The notes beneath the pieces are model-generated. The model made no database searches and was not told the DNA's origin. It saw only the letters and a list, made by a program, of their open reading frames with translations. A DNA stretch of 64,000 nucleotides from Delphinapterus leucas (lineage: Eukaryota; Chordata; Mammalia; Artiodactyla; Monodontidae), in assembly GCF_002288925.2 (NCBI RefSeq), contig NW_022098050.1:9672884-9736883 (forward strand), written 5' to 3'. Position 1 is the first letter of the stretch. Each line of letters begins with the position of its first letter. This document shows, in pieces, positions 46,543-58,854 of the stretch. A program made the position numbers and the translations under genes.

Positions 46543-49500
46543 CAATGTCTTGTAGTTTTTCATGTGTAGGTCTTTCACATATTTTGGTAGATTTTTCCCC
46601 AAATAATTAATATTTTTGAGGCTATTGTGAATGGTACTGTTTTTATTTTTGGTACTGTTTTTAATTTCAGTTTTTGATTATTTGTTTCTAGTACTGTATA
46701 TCAAAAATACTTTGATTTTTGTATGTTGATTTTTTATTCTACAACCTTGTTAAATTCACCTATTAGGTCTAATAGATTTTTTGTTAAGTTTAATCAGGTT
46801 TCCTACATATATGATCATGTTGCAAATAAAGACAGTTTTACCACTTCTTTTCCAATCTGGGTGCTTTTATTTCTTTACCTTGCCTTGTTGCTGTGACTAG
46901 AACCTCTATTACACAGTGAATAAAATGATGTAAATGGACATTTCTGTCTTGTTTCTAATCTTAAAGAGAAATCATTAACTTTTTGACTATTAGGTGTGGT
47001 GTTGGCTGTTATTTTTTTGTAGATGCCCTTCATCATGTTGAGGAATTTTCCTTCTATTCCTGGTATGCTGAGTTCTTTTTTTAAAAATTAAGAATGGGTG
47101 TTGGATTTTGTTGAGTATTTTTTCTAGGACTATTCAGGTGACCATATTTTTTTTTAGGTTGTTAATACAATTAATCTCATTCATTGCTTTTTAAAATGTT
47201 AACTTTGCATTTCTTTGATAAACCCCGCGTGGTTATTATATACTGTCTATTTTGTTGGATTTGATTTGTTAAAATTTTGTTGTGAATTTTTGCATCTAGA
47301 TGCATGAGAAATATTGTTTTGTAGTTTTCTTTTCTTGTTATGTCTGTCTGGTTTTGTTAATAGGGTAACTGTGGCCTTATAGAATGAGCTGGGAAGTATT
47401 CCATTGTTATCAATTTTAAGAAAGTGTTTGCGTGGAATTAGAATTATTTCTTCATTAAATGTTTGGTGGAATTCACCAGTGAAGCTGTCTGGACCTGAAG
47501 CTTCTTATATGGGAAGCTTTCTAACTGCAAATTCAATTTCCTTAATAGATACAAGGAAATTCACATTATCTATTTCTTCTTGAATGAGCTTTCATACTTT
47601 GTATCTTTCAAGCAATTTTTCAATTTCATCCAAGTTGTTGAATATAATGGAATAAGATTATTTATAAATTCTCTTATTATCCTTTTAATATCTGTAGAAT
47701 CTCTAGTGATATCCAGTCTTTCACTCTGGATATTGGTAATTGTGTCTTCACTCTTTTTTTTTCCTGATCAGTTTGGCTAGAGTTTAATCAATTTTATTGA
47801 TGTATTCAAAAAATTATGTTTTGGTTTCATTGATTTTTTTTCTATTAGTTTTCTGTTTTCTGTTTCATTGATTTCCTCTCTGATATTTATTTACTTTTTT
47901 CTGCTTAATTTTGGTTTAATTTGCTCTTTTTTCTAGTTGTTTAAGGTAGACACAAACATGATTGATTTGAGACCTTTCTGTTTTTCTAATATTGGTGTTT
48001 AGTGCTGTAAACTTCCCCTAATTACTGCTGAATTGACATCTCACAAATTTTGATATGTTGTGCTTTCATTTTTATTCAGTTCAAAATACTTTCTCCTTTC
48101 ATTTTAATTTCTTCTTTGACCTATGGGTTATCCAGATGTATGTTATTCAGTTTCCAAAATTTTAGGGATTTTCCAGAGGTCTTTTTATTATTGATTTTAA
48201 AGGAAATTCCACTGTGGTCAGAGGACATACTTTTTGTGACTTGAATCCTTTAAAATTAATTGCTTGTTTTATGGCCCAGACTATGGTCTATCTTAGTAAA
48301 TATTCCATGTGCACTTGAAAAGAATGTGTATTTTGCTATTGTTGGGTAGAGTATTCTATAAATATAAATTAGGTCAAGATGACTGAAAGTGTTGATCAAA
48401 TATATATACTTGCTGATTTTCTATCTACTTATTTTACCTAACTTATTTGAGTCTTTATAGGAAGAATACAGGTGAGTGTCACCTTTTTATTCAAACTGAC
48501 AAACTGCCTTTTTATTGAGGTATTCTTATCTTTTACATGTCATCTAATCATTAATATGCTTATGTTTTAATCTACCAACTTGCTAATTGTTTTCTATATG
48601 TCCCATCTGAGCTTTGTTCCCATCTTCCTTTTTCTTTACCTTTTTTTGGATTAATTGATTTTTAAATGATTTCATTTTATTTTCATTGTTGGCTTATTAC
48701 CTATTAGTAGTTTCTTTAGGATTTAAGTTATTACAGTCTGCCTTTAAATGATATTATTCACTGCATACATATTGTAAAAGACATAATAATATATTTCCAT
48801 TTCTGCCCTCCTGGCCTTTGTGAAAATTTTTTCATGTATTGTACTTATACATGTATTATAAGCTCCACACTCCTTTGTTATTATTTTTGTTTAAATAGTC
48901 AATTATCTTTTGAATAAATTTAAATAATATTATGTATTTATCCATGTTATTACTATTTCCTGTATTCTTTACTCTGTTGTGTAGAACCATATTTCCATCT
49001 AGTATCATTTTCTTTTTGCTTTAAGGACTTCCTTTAACATTTCTTGTAGTGCAGGTCTCCTGATGATGAATACTGGATCTAAAAATCAAATTTTTTCAAA
49101 GATATTTTGAGCAGTTATAGAATTCTAGTCTGATACTTTTTTCTTTCAGTACTTTAAAAATTTTGCTCCAGTTTCCTTGTTTGCACTGTTTGTAACAAGA
49201 AATCTGTTGTCATCTTTCCGTTTGTTCCTTTGTATGTAATGTGTCCTTTTTCCTTTGTCAGTTTTTAAGCTTTATCACTAGTTTTGAGAAACTTTATTAT
49301 TATGTGAATTGGTATAGTTTTCTTTACATTGACAGTGTTAAGGTTTGTTGAGGTTCTTAGACCTGTGAGTTTACAATTTTCATCAAATTTGTAAAATAGT
49401 TAGTTAGTATTTCTCAGATTTTTTTCCTGTACTCCTCTCTCTTTATAGGACTCCAACAGCACATATATTAAACTGCTTTAAATTGTTTCATATATCATTG

Positions 49501-50711
49501 ATTCTGAGTTTATTTCCCCCCCCCTTGTTTGTTTGTTTCACTTTGGACAATTTCTATTGCTATGTTATGTTTAATTTCACCAAACTTTTCTTCTGTGATA
49601 TCTAATTTGCTATTATTCCCTTCGAGTGTACTTTTCATCTCAGACACTGTGGTTGTCACATCTTCCATGTAGTATCTTCCATGTTTCTCTTTAACTTTTT
49701 GAACATATGGAATATTGTTATAACTCTTTAAATGCCCTTATCTGCTAATTCTAACATCTGTGTCAGTTCTGCATCAGTTTCAAATGATTGATTTTTCTCT
49801 TCATTATTCATCGTATTTCATGCTTATTTGCCTGCTTTGTAATATTTTCACAGTTTTATTGAGATATAATCAACCCACCATTCAATTTACCCATGTAAAG
49901 TGTATACATCAACAATGTTTTTTGACTGATAATTTCTGATTGGATGCTAGACATGGTGAAGTTTTACATTTAGGGGGTTGGATATTTTTTATTCCTATAA
50001 ATATTATTGATCTATTATTTCTAGGATCCAGTTAAGTTAATGGAAAATAGTTTGATCCTTTCAGGTCTTGCTGTTAAGACTTTTTAGGCAGAAGCAGAGT
50101 TGTATTCAGTTTAAGGTTAATTATTCCCTACCACTGAGGCAAGACATTTCTATGTACCCTACCCAATGCCTTATGAATCATGAGGCTTTCCAGTCTGACT
50201 GGTAGTAACAGGAAAAATTCCCAGCTCTGTGTGAGCACCAGGTATAGTTCCCTGTAATCCTTTTAGACAGTTCTTTTGCCAGCAGTTTCCTTGCATGCAT
50301 GCACAAATCAATACTTAATTGAAGACTTAAAAGGGTCCTTCTGCAAATCTCCAGGTTTCTGTGTGCAGCACTCTCCTCTCTGGTACTCTGGTCTATGAGC
50401 TATAGACGCTTTGGTCTCCCTGGACTCTCAGCTCTGTCTTCTTAACTCAGGTAGCCTGTTAGGCTCTGCTTGGGTTCCCTGTCCCTGTGGCCTGGATTCT
50501 CTTAAGACACTAAGCTGGGGTTATCACAGGGCTTACCTCATTTGTTTCCCTTCTCTCAAGGATCACTGTCCCTCATTGCCTGGTATCCATTGTCTTGAAA
50601 ATCATTGACTCATATATTTTTTTCTCTATTTGTTTATTCCAGGTAGGAAATTAATCTGGCCATTTTACTCCATTTTGATTGGAAGCAGAAATGTAGAGAA
50701 GTGGTTTTTAA

Positions 50712-50731
50712 TTTTTTTTATTTTTTTAAAA

Positions 50732-50762
<31 letters not shown>

Positions 50763-51061
50763 GGCTGTGTTGGGTCTTAGTTGTGGCACACAGGATCTTC
50801 ATTGAGGCACTCGGGATCTTTCGTAGCTGCGTGTGGGCTCTTCATTGTGGCGCACGCGGGCTTCTCTCTAGTTGCAGCGTGTGGGTTTTCTCTTTTCTAG
50901 TTGTGGTGCTCAGGCTCCACGGCATGTGGGCTCTGTAGTTGTGGCACATGGGCTTAGTTGTCCTGTGGCATATGGGATCTTAGTTCCCTGACGAGAAATC
51001 GAGCCCACATCCCCTGCATTGTAAGTTGGATTCTTTACCACTGGACTACCAGGGAAGTCCC
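50712..51061 (-). mobile_element. CHR-type tRNA-derived SINE, long form
   Basis: The head is at the right (reverse complement of GGGACTTCCCTGGTAGTCCA) and a TTTA-rich tail at the left. Perfect 16-bp TSD GAGAAGTGGTTTTTAA at 50696-50711 and 51062-51077. More diverged from the other long-form copies. Confidence 0.9.
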
Positions 51062-51077
51062 GAGAAGTGGTTTTTAA

Positions 51078-51442
51078 ACAACCTTTTTCTGTAATTCTGG
51101 AATTTGTCATATATCATTTAAAAGAAAGTATGAAAGGAAACATATCAAGTTTGTATCTACTCCAGAACCTTTTAACCTTGATCCAGTGTAGCACTGCGTT
51201 GAAAAATAAACTCAAAAAAATCTAAAAACATAACTCAATTGCTTATTAAATGAGCCAATCTGCAATGCTTTTTTTGGGTTACAAATGATTCTTATAGTCC
51301 TCTTATCAGAAACTGCCTTTCTCTTAACATTTTCATTCTACCACAGCTGGGGCTTTTAGACCAGCCTCAATAGGGTTTGCTTTTATCCTTACAATGGAAG
51401 TGTATAAAACTGGATGGGATGAGGCATGGGTTTGATATCCGG
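51078..51442. other. Unassigned DNA
   Basis: No gene or repeat recognised. Confidence 0.4.
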
Positions 51443-51451
51443 TGCCTTCTT

Positions 51452-51660
51452 TTTTTTTTTTTTTTTTTGCGGTACGCGGGTCTCTCACTGCTGTGGTCTC
51501 TCCCTCTGCGGAGCACAGGCTCCGGACGCGCAGGCCCAGCGGCCACGGCTCACGGGCCCACCCGCTCCGCGGCATGTGGGATCCTCCCGGACCGGGGCAC
51601 GAACCCGTGTCCCCTGTATCGGCAGGCGGATTCTCAACCACTGTGCCACTAGGCAAGCCC
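51452..51660 (-). mobile_element. Cetacean CHR-2-like SINE
   Basis: Reverse-oriented copy with a long T tract at the left. A short TSD TGCCTTCTT lies at 51443-51451 and 51665-51673, with 4 nt between head and TSD. Confidence 0.9.
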
Positions 51661-51960
51661 CTGATGCCTTCTTAAAGTTACCTCCTGAATCTCAGTTACC
51701 CACCTCCATAGTGGTATCCATTACTCATACCCTCTGTCCAATATGGACTTATTCTAAACTGTGACCATTCTTTCTACTTAGCTTTATATTTACTTAGAAT
51801 CTACCAGGAATCTGAATGTTCTTCATCTTTAGCTTCCAGTCTTTTTCCAGCTCTCTTGAGTCCACCTCCTGACCGATGTTTACATCCACTCACCTCAGCC
51901 ACTAATGGGATAGGCTAATTACAATGTTCAGTCTTGTAGCATGCTTGTGGTTCTTTAAAA
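51661..51960. other. Unassigned DNA
   Basis: Nothing recognised. Confidence 0.4.
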
Positions 51961-51973
51961 GAAACACGATTTT

Positions 51974-52093
51974 GGGACTTCCCTGGAGGTCCAGTGGGTA
52001 CGACTCAGTGCTTCCACTACAGGGGGCAAGGGTTCGAACCCTGGTCAGAGAACTAAGATCCTGCATGCCGCATGGCACAGACAAAAAAAAAAA
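51974..52093 (+). mobile_element. Short tRNA-derived SINE
   Basis: About 120 bp, head GGGACTTCCCTGGAGGTCCA, B-box-like GGTTCGAACCC near 52031, and an A-tail. Flanks AAACACGATTT and AAACACAGTGATTT suggest an imperfect TSD. Confidence 0.8.
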
Positions 52094-53029
52094 AACACAG
52101 TGATTTGAATTTCATCGGATCAATAATGAGAGTGGAAGGGGATAGTTATTATAGCCCAACTAAGTGATAGCATCAGGTCTCCATACTTTATGTAAACACT
52201 GGATGCTGTTTATTTGCCTTTTGCCTGGTTAATATAGGGTTTTTTTCTTCTTATGAATGTATCTCTTGATTTAAAACTTTCACACTATTTCCCCCCTTTA
52301 TATTCATGGATCTCTTGTAGCAGAGTGGGGTCTTAAAATGCCTTCAAAATGGTATTTCCTATTCTTGAGCTTCATTGATAACTCCTTGATGAATTCTAAA
52401 TCTCTATTAATGAGTCACAAAAAATGGTTTTGCTGTTTTCTCCTTTAGTTCAATGCTTGCCATGTGAGACAGGGAAGCTTTACCTCAATTGTGATATGAA
52501 ATGTACTCTACAAATACTCTAAATTTAGCTGTGTCATTTGGAATCCTAGAAGGTAACTGTATTCAACAAGGTAAATCAAATAAAATACATTAATGAAAGG
52601 ACTACTTACAGAAGTACGGGCTTGGTCAAGAAATCCAACAAAGAATTTTGAGACATTTAGAGACTAGTCTCAGTAGAAAACCATTATCACTCTTAAGCCT
52701 GAAGGGTCAATGGGAAAAAAACATGGAATGAAGCAGAGGGGGAAGCTTCCCAGCAGGAGCTATAGTTTCATAGGGATACAACCATGCCAGAAATGTGGCA
52801 CGAATGAACAGAGAAAGCAGGGAAATAAATACCTCAACCCTTCTCTCTTAGCACTTTTCAATCCTTCATGAGTGCTTCCATTGTAATAGCCCACCCAGAA
52901 GTCAGTTGGCAAGGAGGCTTGGATAATACAGGCCATAGGGCCCCCTGGGATACATAGCAGGGAATAAAAGGGCACAGAATGTACATGCTGGGGATGCAAA
53001 CGGGGGAAACCTGACCAAAAACCTTTGCG
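52094..53029. other. Unassigned DNA
   Basis: No gene or named repeat seen. The minus frame 52760-52999 has no domain. Confidence 0.4.
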
Positions 53030-53640
53030 CTTTTCTGGATCCTAGCTGCTGCATTAGATAATTACTTGTTATACGTTACTAACTACAGTAATTAAGGCTA
53101 ATAATTGAGCTAAGCTATCATTATGCTATTTTTCTTTATTAACCACAGAGATTAAAAAAATTTTTTAAGCACCAACTAAATTATTTGGGAAGATGTTTTT
53201 AAAATCATGTTGGATTTTTCAAAGTTTTAATGGCTTCTAGTATAAAAGAATTTTCCAATGCAGTCTGTGAGACATGCATATCTCTGTTTTAAAAGGGCCA
53301 GTGAGCTGGTGTGGTATGAGTCTACAGTCACTGACCACTCCAGTTTTAACTTCTTTTAATGCTCAAAAATAAACAACAAGAGCCCTAAGTGCTCTTGTTG
53401 GCAGGGCTGCGTTTTTTAAAACACTTCCTCAGAACACCACAGTTATTTGAAGGATGTGTCATACAGTCTGCTGCTGGCTTAGGAAAACATGAGATGGAGG
53501 ACATTCAGTTGCCTTTTTGAATTTATTCAATTTTAGCAGTAAGTGCATGACAAAGGGAGTTTTGATTCTATAAGCTGAGAGCCAGTGTACAAGTCCCAAA
53601 TTTTTGAGCTTTAAGTCTTCTCTATGACTCTGGAGTGAGT
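53030..53640. promoter_or_regulatory. Candidate conserved non-coding element
   Basis: Repeat-free, AT-rich sequence with several homeodomain-type cores close together (GATAATTAC, GTAATTAAGG, CTAATAATTGAG at about 53055-53115). A perfect 10-bp hairpin follows at 53374-53400. The look is that of a vertebrate developmental enhancer, but this is inference from base composition and motif density only. Confidence 0.25.
53374..53400. other. Perfect inverted repeat, 10-bp arms
   Basis: CAACAAGAGC and GCTCTTGTTG separated by a 7-nt loop (CCTAAGT). Too short for a microRNA precursor by itself. Role unknown. Confidence 0.6.
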
Positions 53641-54984
53641 GGCTGTCTGGACTGACATGGATTCCCCAACCAAAGCTGGCAGTATATATAATACTTCAAC
53701 ACACTTGATCCTCAGCCCCAGTTACAGGAACTTCTGAGCAAGTTAATCCTTGTACTACTGCAGTTCAGGTGTGCTCAACATGGATGGATTGAACTACCAC
53801 AATGTGCCAGGCACCGTGCCTGTTACTGGGGGATCAAATAAACAAGATGTGGAACCAACATGAGAAGAATGGACACATAAGCAGATTCTTTCAATATCAT
53901 GTGCTATGTGTGGTTATACAGGTAGATATGGGTATTTAGCTCACCTGAGTCATAGGAAAGCTTCCCGGTGACTAATAGATTATTTAAGGTTTCTGTATTT
54001 CACACCCACTGGGGAAATGAAGATGGAAAGAGCAGGCCAGGCAGGGAGAACATCATGACTATAGGTGCAGAGGCATGAATAAGGATGGTGAGCTCTGGGA
54101 ACTATACCAAGCATGAGTAGCAAAGATGGGAGTGGTAGAGGATTAGGCTGAGGGAAGTCAGTAGGACAGTTGATGTAAAGGGACGTAAAATTGCTCAGAA
54201 ATTTGAACGGTATCTGTATGTTATGGCAAGTTGTCAAATATAGGAAGAGGGATTAAGTGTAGGAGGAGACAACTCTGAGGGACAATAGTGCAGGGAGAGT
54301 GGGTAGAAGGCCACTTATGTGGTGCTTCAGTCTTTCAGCCTCCCAAGAGGAGCAGGGATCAGACACCAGGAGCAGCTAACCCATGTGAACTATGTAATTG
54401 TTAGATGATACATAAAGAATCCCTTGCCAGCAATCTGACTAGCAGTGCAAAAAAAAAAAAAAAAATCCAAAGCCATAGGTAAAATAGAAGTCAATTCTAT
54501 TTGGTTTGTGATCCTGAAATGAGAAAAAAAAGTTGATGTACATTCCTATAACCCAGGGAAATCAGAGCACTTTCTACCCAAAAGCTTGCCAGTACTCTTC
54601 TTCCCAGAAGGTCATCTGTATAGCAAATACTCAATTGTCTAAGGGTAAACATTATTTTCTTCAGTTTGTGGAAATTTGGGGTGAAACCATCATCAGCAGT
54701 TCATTCATAACTATTTAGGTAGTTTATGGGATTAAACTTGGTAATGCTTACATTTTTACAGTTGCTTTTCTATTCTCCTTCCAGATGGGAGGGCTCATTC
54801 CTATTCCTAGGTAACAAGGGCTTTCTTGCTGGATTTTAGCTATAACCTCTCAGTTTCAGGCTAAAATGTGTCCATCAGAAATAATTTTGAATCCTAAGCT
54901 GAGAGATTATCCTCCTCTCCATTCCAGCACAATTCAGTTTTTCATTTTGATAAAGAAAGAATGTTCTTATATTGATATAATATT
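53641..54984. other. Unassigned DNA
   Basis: No gene. A patch near 53800-53850 ('gtgccaggcaccgtgcctg') may be an old MIR or L2 remnant. Confidence 0.35.
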
Positions 54985-55037
54985 CTTATATAGTGTTGGG
55001 TCATTTGGAAAAACATATGAAAAGAAAAAGAAATCTT

Positions 55038-55775
55038 TTTTGTTTTGTTTTGTGTTGTTTTTTTAACATCTTTATTGGAGTATAATTGCTTTACAATGGT
55101 GTGTTAGTTTCTGCTTTATAACAAAGTGAATCAGTTATACATATACATATGTCCCCATATCTCTTCCCTCTTGCATCTCCCTCCCTCCCACCCTCCCTAT
55201 CTCACCCCTCTAGGTGGTCACAAAGCACAAAGCTGATCTCCCTGTGCTATGCGGCTGCTTCCCACTAGCTATCTACCTTACGTTTGGTAGTGTATATATG
55301 TCCATGCCTTTCTCTCACTTTGTCACAGCTTACCCTTCCCCCTCCCCGTATCCTCANNNNNNNNNNNNNNNNNNNNNNNNNNNNNNNNNNNNNNNNNNNN
55401 NNNNNNNNNNNNNNNNNNNNNNNNNNNNNNNNNNNNNNNNNNNNNNNNNNNNNNNNTGTGCTGATCTCCCTGTGCTATGCGGCTGCTTCCCACTAGCTAT
55501 CTACCTTACGTTTGGTAGTGTATATATGTCCATGCCTTTCTCTCACTTTGTCACAGCTTACCCTTCCCCCTCCCCGTATCCTCAAGTCCATTCTCTAGTA
55601 GGTCTGCATCTTTATTCCCATCTTGCCCCTAAGTTCTTCATAGCCATTTTTTTTTAGATTCCACATATATGTGTTAGCATACGGTATTTGTCTTTCTCTT
55701 TCTGACTTACTTCACTCTGAACGACAGTCTCTACGCCCATCCACCTCACTACAAATAACTCAGTTTCGTTCCTTT
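55038..55775 (-). mobile_element. Young L1 3' end, contains assembly gap
   Basis: Antisense L1 3' UTR and the very end of ORF2. Perfect 16-bp TSD AAGAAAAAGAAATCTT at 55022-55037 and 55776-55791. Its true length is inflated by a 100-N gap and a duplicated 125-bp segment. Confidence 0.9.
55357..55456. other. Assembly gap (100 N)
   Basis: Exactly 100 Ns, the usual placeholder for a gap of unknown size. The 125 bp before it (55232-55356) are identical to 125 bp after it (55460-55584). Any frame crossing it is meaningless. Confidence 0.99.
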
Positions 55776-56505
55776 AAGAAAAAGAAATCTTAATCTCTAC
55801 TTTGCACCATAACCAAAAATTGACTCCAGATAAATTGTGGACCTCAATGCGAAAGATAAAACAATAAAGCTTCTGGAAGATAGCATAGAAGAGCTTCATT
55901 ACCTTGGGAAATATTTCTAAATAGGACACAAAAAGCACCAACTATAAAGGAGAAAACTGATAAATTGGGCCACAAAGATGAATAAATTAGACTCTTTTAA
56001 GAATTTATCTTCATCAAAAGACACCAGTAAGGGTGAATGGGCAAGCCACAGAGACTCAGATCCAGAATATTATGAGGAAAAGACAGACACATCAATGAAA
56101 AAATGGGCAAAACATTTGAATAAAAATTCACAGGAGTGGATGGATAATCAAATGGTCATTAAGCATCTGAAATAGTATGAAGTTCATTTGTATTGGGGGA
56201 AATACTAATTAAGACCACAGTAAGATACCATTATATGTCCATCAGAAAGGCTGAATTTAAAAAGACTGACAATGCCAAGTGTTGGTGAGAATGTAGAGCA
56301 ACTGGAACTCTCACACATTGCTGTGGGAGTGTAAAACTGTTCAGCCACTTTGGAAAACCACTTGGAAGTATCTACTAAAGACTAAAGCTCAACATACACA
56401 TATTCTATGGCCCAGTAATTCCAATCCAATGTATATACTCAATAGAGATGAGTACATATGAACCCTAAAAGACTTGTACAAGTGTGTTCATAGCAGCCTT
56501 TTTAT

Positions 56506-56713
56506 TTATTTATTTATTTTTGCGGTATGCGGGCCTCTCACTGTTGTAGCCTCTCCCGTTGCGGAGCACAGGCTCCGGACGCGCAGGCTCGGCGGCCATG
56601 GCTCACGGGTCCAGCCACTCCACGGCATGTGGGATCTTCCCGGACTGGGGCACGAACCCGTGTCCCCTGCATCGGCAGGCGGACTCTCAACCACTGTGCC
56701 ACCAGGGAAGCCC
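56506..56713 (-). mobile_element. Cetacean CHR-2-like SINE
   Basis: Reverse-oriented copy with a TTTA-rich tail at the left. CAGCCTTTTTATTT and CAGCCTTATTTTT flank it as an imperfect TSD. Confidence 0.88.
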
Positions 56714-57182
56714 CAGCCTTATTTTTAATAACCCAGAAATGGACTATTATATCAGCAGTCTATCAAATGCAAAATGGATAAATAAATTACATTCGATCCC
56801 CCCCAAATTGAATATTATACAGCAAAGACAATGAACAAACTACTGCTATAATAACTGGATGAATCTCTTAAACACAATGTCAAGTAAAAGTGTATATATA
56901 CATAAGAGTATTTTTTATGATTCCTTTTATATATACTTCAAAAATAGGTAAAACCAATATACAGTGATAGGAATTAGGATAACAGAGGAAGAGGTGATGA
57001 TGACTGTAAGAGGATATGAGGTGGAGGAGCTTCTGTGATGCTACTAATGTTTTATTTTCTGATCTGGGTGGTGTTTCCATGGATGTGTTCATTTTGTGGT
57101 TATTCATAAAGCTAGACACTTAGAATTTGCATGTTTTATTTATGTAAGTTTTGCTTTAATAAAATGTTTATTAAATTAAATA

Positions 57183-57507
57183 TTATTTTAGAAGGAATGC
57201 TCTGGCTGTTTGATAAAGAATGGTTAGGGGAACAGATAAGAGTGGATGCAGGATAACCAGTTAATTGGCCATTGAATATTTCAGGAAAGAAATAATGGAA
57301 GATTGGGCTTGGATGGTAGTGATAGAAAAATGGAAGTAACAGCCTGAAGAAACATGAAGGAGAAGAAATTGGCAGTAATACGTGATAGACTGAAAATAGG
57401 AGTAGGGACAGGATCTGTCAAGGAAGGTACCTGGCTTGAATAGTTGGATGAATCATTCTGGCATTCATTAGAATAGGAAATCTGAGAATGTGGGCAGAGA
57501 TTTTAAT
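57183..57507. repeat. Unnamed ancient repeat
   Basis: Its phrasing ('tacctggcttgaatagttggatga', 'ggcattcattagaatagg') parallels 6725-7140, suggesting the same old family. No gene. Confidence 0.3.
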
Positions 57508-58834
57508 GGCAGCTTTATTGAGATATAATTTTCACACCATAAAATTCACCCCTTAAAGTGTACATTTCAGTCATTTTTAGTATATTTATAGATATTTTCA
57601 ACCATCACTACTATTTAAATTTGAGAATCTTTCATCATCCCAAAAAGAGACCCTGTATTACTCAACATTGTGTCCTCTCCCAGCTGCTAACAAACACAAC
57701 TCTACTTTCTATCTCTATGGATTTGCCTATTCTGGATACTTCATATAGATGGAATCATACAATATGTGATCTTTTGTGATTGGCTTCTTTCACTCAGCAT
57801 AATGTTTTTAATGTTCATCCATGTTATAGCATGTATCAATATCCCATTCCCTTTTGTGGCTGAATAACATTTTCTGTGGACTGAATATACCATGTCAAAG
57901 ATCAGTTGACTATATTTATGTGAGCCTATTTCTGGGCTTCCTATTCTGTTCTATTGATCTATTTGAATATTCTCTCACAAGTCCATACTGTCTTGATTAC
58001 TGTAGCTTTATAGTACATCTTGAAGTTGGGTAGTGTCAGTCCTTCAACTTTTTCTTCAATAAAGTATTGGGTATTCTGAGTCTTTTGATTCTCCACATAA
58101 GCTTTGGAATAAGTATGTAGATATCCACAAAATTACTTGCTAGGATTTTGACTGAGGTTGCACTGAATCAATAGATCAAGTTGGAAAGAGATGATACATT
58201 GACAATATTGAGTGTTCCTATCCAGGAATATGGATATTCTTCCCATTTATTAAGTTCTTCTTTGATTTAATTCATTAGAGTTTTGCAGCCTCCCTCATAT
58301 ACATCTTGTACATATTTTTTTAGATTTGTACCTAATTATTTCTATACCTTTATTTTGGTGATAATGTACATGGTATTGTCTTTAATTTTAAATTGTTCAC
58401 TGCTGATATATAGGAAAGTGATTTACTTATGCACATTAATCTTGCTGCTACCTTGCTCTTATTAGTTACAGGAAATTTTTTTTTTTTGGTGAGTATTTGA
58501 GATTTTCTACATAGACAATCAGGTCATTTGTGAACAAGGACAGTTTTATTTCTTCCTTCCTAGTCTGTATACCTTTTATTTCCTTTTCTTATCTTACTGC
58601 ATTAGTTAGGACTTCCAGTACGATGTTGAAAAGAACTGCTTAGAAGAGACATCTATGCCTTGTTCTTATTGTTTTTATATATCTTATGTATTTTATGTTC
58701 CTTTATTCCCCCATTATTCGCTTTTTGGGTGCTAAATCAATATTTTCTGGTGTACCATTTCAATTCCCTTGTTTCAGTCACTATAATTTTAAAGTTATTT
58801 TCATAGTAATTGCCCTAGGGATGACAACTAACAC
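57508..58834 (-). mobile_element. Old L1M (L1MB/MC type), left part
   Basis: On the plus strand it reads as the reverse complement of an old L1: the 3' end ('ttattgagatataattttcacacc', 'aaaattcaccccttaaagtgta'), then ORF2 sequence. Broken at 58834 by the complex L1 insertion; it resumes at 63448. Confidence 0.75.
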
Positions 58835-58854
58835 TTTAAAAAAATCTAATTTGG

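Larger units (their letters stand above)
43850..50690 (-). mobile_element. Old near-full-length L1M on the minus strand
   Basis: On the plus strand it reads as the antisense of an old L1. The 3' end is at about 43860-44150 ('ttattgaggacattgctatg'), the ORF2 C-terminal and RT region at 44150-48600, ORF1 and junction sequence at 48600-49850, and the 5' UTR at about 49930-50690 ('ccattttactccattttgattgg' near 50660). Interrupted by an LTR (45269-46003) and a SINE (46389-46542). A small L1 3'-end-like piece near 49850-49915 ('tttattgagatataatcaac') may be another insertion. No long frame survives. Confidence 0.75.
54985..57170 (+). mobile_element. Old L1M 3' part, interrupted twice
   Basis: ORF2 C-terminal sequence and 3' end of an old plus-strand L1. 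The reading is continuous in sense from 'gtgttgggtcatttgg' (about 54997), across the younger L1 (55038-55775), to 'ttgactccagataaattgtgg' and on to the 3' end near 57170. The CHR SINE at 56506-56713 also interrupts it. The short frame 55978-56175 is an ORF2 remnant. Confidence 0.7.

Noticed and set aside
53374..53400. microRNA precursor
   Set aside because: The stem is only 10 bp and does not extend; precursor hairpins need a stem of about 30 bp.
55214..55657. 147-aa frame across the N gap
   Set aside because: Antisense L1 3' end duplicated around an assembly gap; the X residues are the gap itself.
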